From NCBI GenBank assembly GCA_029238315.1, contig JAQWGI010000032.1:1-64000 (forward strand): a DNA stretch of 64,000 nucleotides. Direction: 5' to 3'. The translations under genes and the position numbers were made by a program. The notes under the pieces were generated by a model. It did no database searches, was not told where the DNA came from, and saw nothing but the letters and a program-made list of their open reading frames with translations. This document shows positions 61,394 through 64,000 of the stretch, one piece after another. Each line of letters opens with the position of its first letter. The stretch's first letter is position 1. Origin of the DNA: Polaribacter sp. (lineage in GTDB: Bacteria; Bacteroidota; Bacteroidia; Flavobacteriales; Flavobacteriaceae).

Positions 61394-62929
61394 ATGTCGT
61401 TCCCTTTAGTAAATTCAATTATTTCGTGGTTTTTAAAGAAACGCAAACATCAAATTGAGCTATTTTTAAAATATCCGTTAGATGTTCAAGACGAATTGTT
61501 GTTTAAATTATTGAATACTGCAAAAAATACAGAATTCGGAAAAGAGCATTATTTTTCATCAATTAGAGATTATAAAGACTTTACAAATGCGGTTCCGATT
61601 CAACAATACGAAACTTTTGAGCCATTGATAGAACGCTGTAGAAAAGGCGAACAAAATTTGTTTTGGCCAACACCAATTCATTGGTTTGCAAAATCTAGCG
61701 GAACTACAAATGCCAAAAGTAAATTTATCCCTGTGAGTGATGAAGCATTGGAATATTGCCACATGAAAGCCGGAAAAGACATGTTGTGTCTGTACATCAA
61801 CAACAATGAAGAAACACAATTGTTTAAAGGAAAAGGCTTAAAATTAGGCGGAAGCTCTGCAATTTACGAAGACAACAATTCGTATTTCGGAGATTTATCA
61901 GCAATCATTACAGAAAACCTACCTTTTTGGGCAGATTTTAGTTCTGCTCCAAAACAAGAGACCGCTTTATTAAGCGAATGGGAAACGAAAATGGAAGCAA
62001 TTGTTGATGAAACCATTCATGAAAACATTACTAGTTTAGTTGGTGTTCCAAGTTGGATGTTGTTATTATTAAATCGTGTTTTAGAAAAAACTGGAAAAGA
62101 CAATATTTTAGAAGTTTGGCCAAATTTAGAAGTCTATTTTCATGGTGGCGTAAACTTCAATCCGTACAGAGAACAATACAAAAAATTAATTCCGAAAGCC
62201 AATTTTAAATATTTTGAAACCTATAATGCATCCGAAGGTTTTTTTGGTTTGCAAGACAAAAACAATTCTTTAGATTTATTGTTGATGTTAGATTACGGAA
62301 TCTTCTATGAATTTATTCCGATGGAGGTTTATGATGGAGAAAATTCAATTGCAATTCCATTATCCGAAGTTCAAAAAAATGTAAACTACGCAATGGTAAT
62401 TACTACAAATGGCGGTTTATGGAGATACTTAATTGGTGATACTGTAAAGTTTACTTCTACTGATCCATATCGTATTAGAATTACTGGAAGAACAAAACAT
62501 TTTATCAACGTTTTTGGGGAAGAATTAATTATCGAAAATGCTGAAGAAGCACTAAAGGTAGCGTGTAAAAAAACAAAAGCAACCATTACAGATTATACAG
62601 TTGCACCCATTTTTATGACTGCAAAATCTAGTGGTGGACACGAATGGGTGATTGAGTTTAAAGATGCACCAAATAACTTAGAATATTTTACTGAATTGCT
62701 AGACAATGCACTAAAAGACATTAACTCAGATTACGAAGCAAAACGCTACAATAATATGACGTTAGCAATGCCAAAAATTAATATTGCAAAACAAGGGTTG
62801 TTTTATAATTGGTTAAAGCAAAAACAAAAATTAGGCGGACAACACAAAGTACCTAGATTGTCTAACAAGAGAGATTTTATTGAGGAATTACTAAAGGTTA
62901 CTTTAAACCAACAAAGTGCAAATTTATAA
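61394..62929 (+). CDS. GH3 auxin-responsive promoter family (acyl-acid amido synthetase-like) protein
   Basis: HWFAKSSGTTNAKSKFIPVS; VYFHGGVNFNPYREQY; YNASEGFFGLQD; GGLWRYLIGDTVKFTS. Confidence 0.9.
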   Translation: MSFPLVNSIISWFLKKRKHQIELFLKYPLDVQDELLFKLLNTAKNTEFGKEHYFSSIRDYKDFTNAVPIQQYETFEPLIERCRKGEQNLFWPTPIHWFAKSSGTTNAKSKFIPVSDEALEYCHMKAGKDMLCLYINNNEETQLFKGKGLKLGGSSAIYEDNNSYFGDLSAIITENLPFWADFSSAPKQETALLSEWETKMEAIVDETIHENITSLVGVPSWMLLLLNRVLEKTGKDNILEVWPNLEVYFHGGVNFNPYREQYKKLIPKANFKYFETYNASEGFFGLQDKNNSLDLLLMLDYGIFYEFIPMEVYDGENSIAIPLSEVQKNVNYAMVITTNGGLWRYLIGDTVKFTSTDPYRIRITGRTKHFINVFGEELIIENAEEALKVACKKTKATITDYTVAPIFMTAKSSGGHEWVIEFKDAPNNLEYFTELLDNALKDINSDYEAKRYNNMTLAMPKINIAKQGLFYNWLKQKQKLGGQHKVPRLSNKRDFIEELLKVTLNQQSANL

Positions 62930-63031
62930 ACAAACTTTGTTCTTGGTAACTATAAATGCTAACTTACACTTTGTTTTATTAGTTTACTTATTATTAAGAC
63001 GAGTAAACTTTCAAAGTGTTACCTACTGCAA

Positions 63032-64000
63032 TTAAATTTTACGTTCTACAACGTAATCAATCATTTGTATAAGCGAATCTTTATAAGGTGAAGTTGGATA
63101 GTTTTCTAGAATTGCCAAAGCTCTGTTTTTGTAATCGTTCATTTTAGAAATTGCGTATTCAATTCCGCCATTTTCTTTTACAAAAGTGATGACTTCTTTT
63201 ACTTTCTTTTTGTCTTTATTATGTTTTTTAACCGAATTGACTATCCATTTTTTATCTTTTTTAGAACACGTATTTAACGTATGAATTAAAGGCAACGTCA
63301 TCTTTTGCTCTTTGATGTCAATTCCAGTTGGCTTGCCAATTTTTTCATCAGAATAATCAAACAGGTCATCTTTAATCTGAAAAGCAATGCCGATATATTC
63401 GCCAAATTTTCGCATTTGCTGAACTGTTTCTTGATTTGCTCCAACAGAGGCCGCTCCAATTCCACAACAAGCAGCAATTAAAGTTGCTGTTTTTTGTCTA
63501 ATTATTTCGAAATATATTTCTTCTGTAATATCTAATTTTCTTGCTTTTTCTATTTGTAATAGTTCGCCTTCACTCATTTCTCTAACAGCAATAGAAATCA
63601 ATTTAAGCAAATCAAAATCTTCGTTATCAATTGACAATAACAATCCTTTAGATAATAAAAAATCACCAACCAATACGGCAATTTTGTTTTTCCAAAGTGC
63701 ATTTATAGAGAAAAAACCTCTTCTTTGGTTGCTATCATCAACCACATCATCATGTACCAATGTTGCTGTATGAATTAATTCTACAACAGCAGCACCTCGA
63801 TACGTACGTTCATCAAAACCTCCGTCTGAAACCATCTTGGCTACTAAAAAGATAAACATAGGGCGCATTTGCTTTCCTTTTCTTCGAACAATATAGTAGG
63901 TGATTCTGTTAAGTAACGGAACTTTTGTCAACATAGATTCTTTGAATTTCTCTTCAAAGAGTTCCATTTCATTTTTAATAGGAAGTTTTATCTGCTCTAC
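63032..64000 (-). CDS. Polyprenyl synthetase (long-chain prenyl diphosphate synthase), 5' end outside window
   Basis: LIHTATLVHDDVVDDSNQRRG, IKDDLFDYSD; upstream of the listed Met the frame stays open to base 64000 (VEQIKLPIKNEMELFEEKF), so the true start is probably beyond the edge. Confidence 0.95.
   Translation of the reverse strand, partial: VEQIKLPIKNEMELFEEKFKESMLTKVPLLNRITYYIVRRKGKQMRPMFIFLVAKMVSDGGFDERTYRGAAVVELIHTATLVHDDVVDDSNQRRGFFSINALWKNKIAVLVGDFLLSKGLLLSIDNEDFDLLKLISIAVREMSEGELLQIEKARKLDITEEIYFEIIRQKTATLIAACCGIGAASVGANQETVQQMRKFGEYIGIAFQIKDDLFDYSDEKIGKPTGIDIKEQKMTLPLIHTLNTCSKKDKKWIVNSVKKHNKDKKKVKEVITFVKENGGIEYAISKMNDYKNRALAILENYPTSPYKDSLIQMIDYVVERKI

Overview
The window is a typical AT-rich Bacteroidota chromosome segment, most like Flavobacteriaceae (Polaribacter-like). 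Supporting signs are TAnnTTTG -7 boxes, GLPGLI and T9SS proteins, the RpoD/FtsZ sequences and the gene order. Main blocks: metK (5' truncated); amidohydrolase, TonB-receptor-like barrel and GLPGLI genes; deoxynucleoside kinase; rpoD; rpe; a T9SS-secreted beta-helix gene split by one in-frame stop; CBS protein; tRNA-Arg(UCG); yqeY; a complete dcw cell-wall/division cluster (mraZ to ftsZ, minus strand) with a candidate MraZ operator; an AlkB-type monooxygenase / aldehyde dehydrogenase / nitroreductase operon; penicillin acylase; DegT aminotransferase, galE, corA, fabD; an arsenosugar biosynthesis cluster (peroxidase-like, arsS, glycosyltransferase, PNP, arsM) followed by a redox/glycosyltransferase cluster; nitrilase; GH3-like enzyme; and a 3'-located polyprenyl synthetase cut by the window edge. 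The most interesting material lies between or inside genes. (1) REP-like palindromic repeats of at least three families occur; one perfect 23-nt inverted pair encloses a decayed GIY-YIG-like nuclease remnant, one pair brackets a decayed rhodanese-like gene in the arsenosugar cluster, and one pair sits in frame inside a mannosyltransferase-like CDS. (2) rpoD has no canonical start codon where its conserved N-terminus begins. (3) There are remnants of a response-regulator DNA-binding domain. (4) The T9SS gene is interrupted. (5) A 58-aa secreted-like small protein gene has a perfect 17-bp dyad upstream. All homology statements come from reading the sequence; no searches were run.
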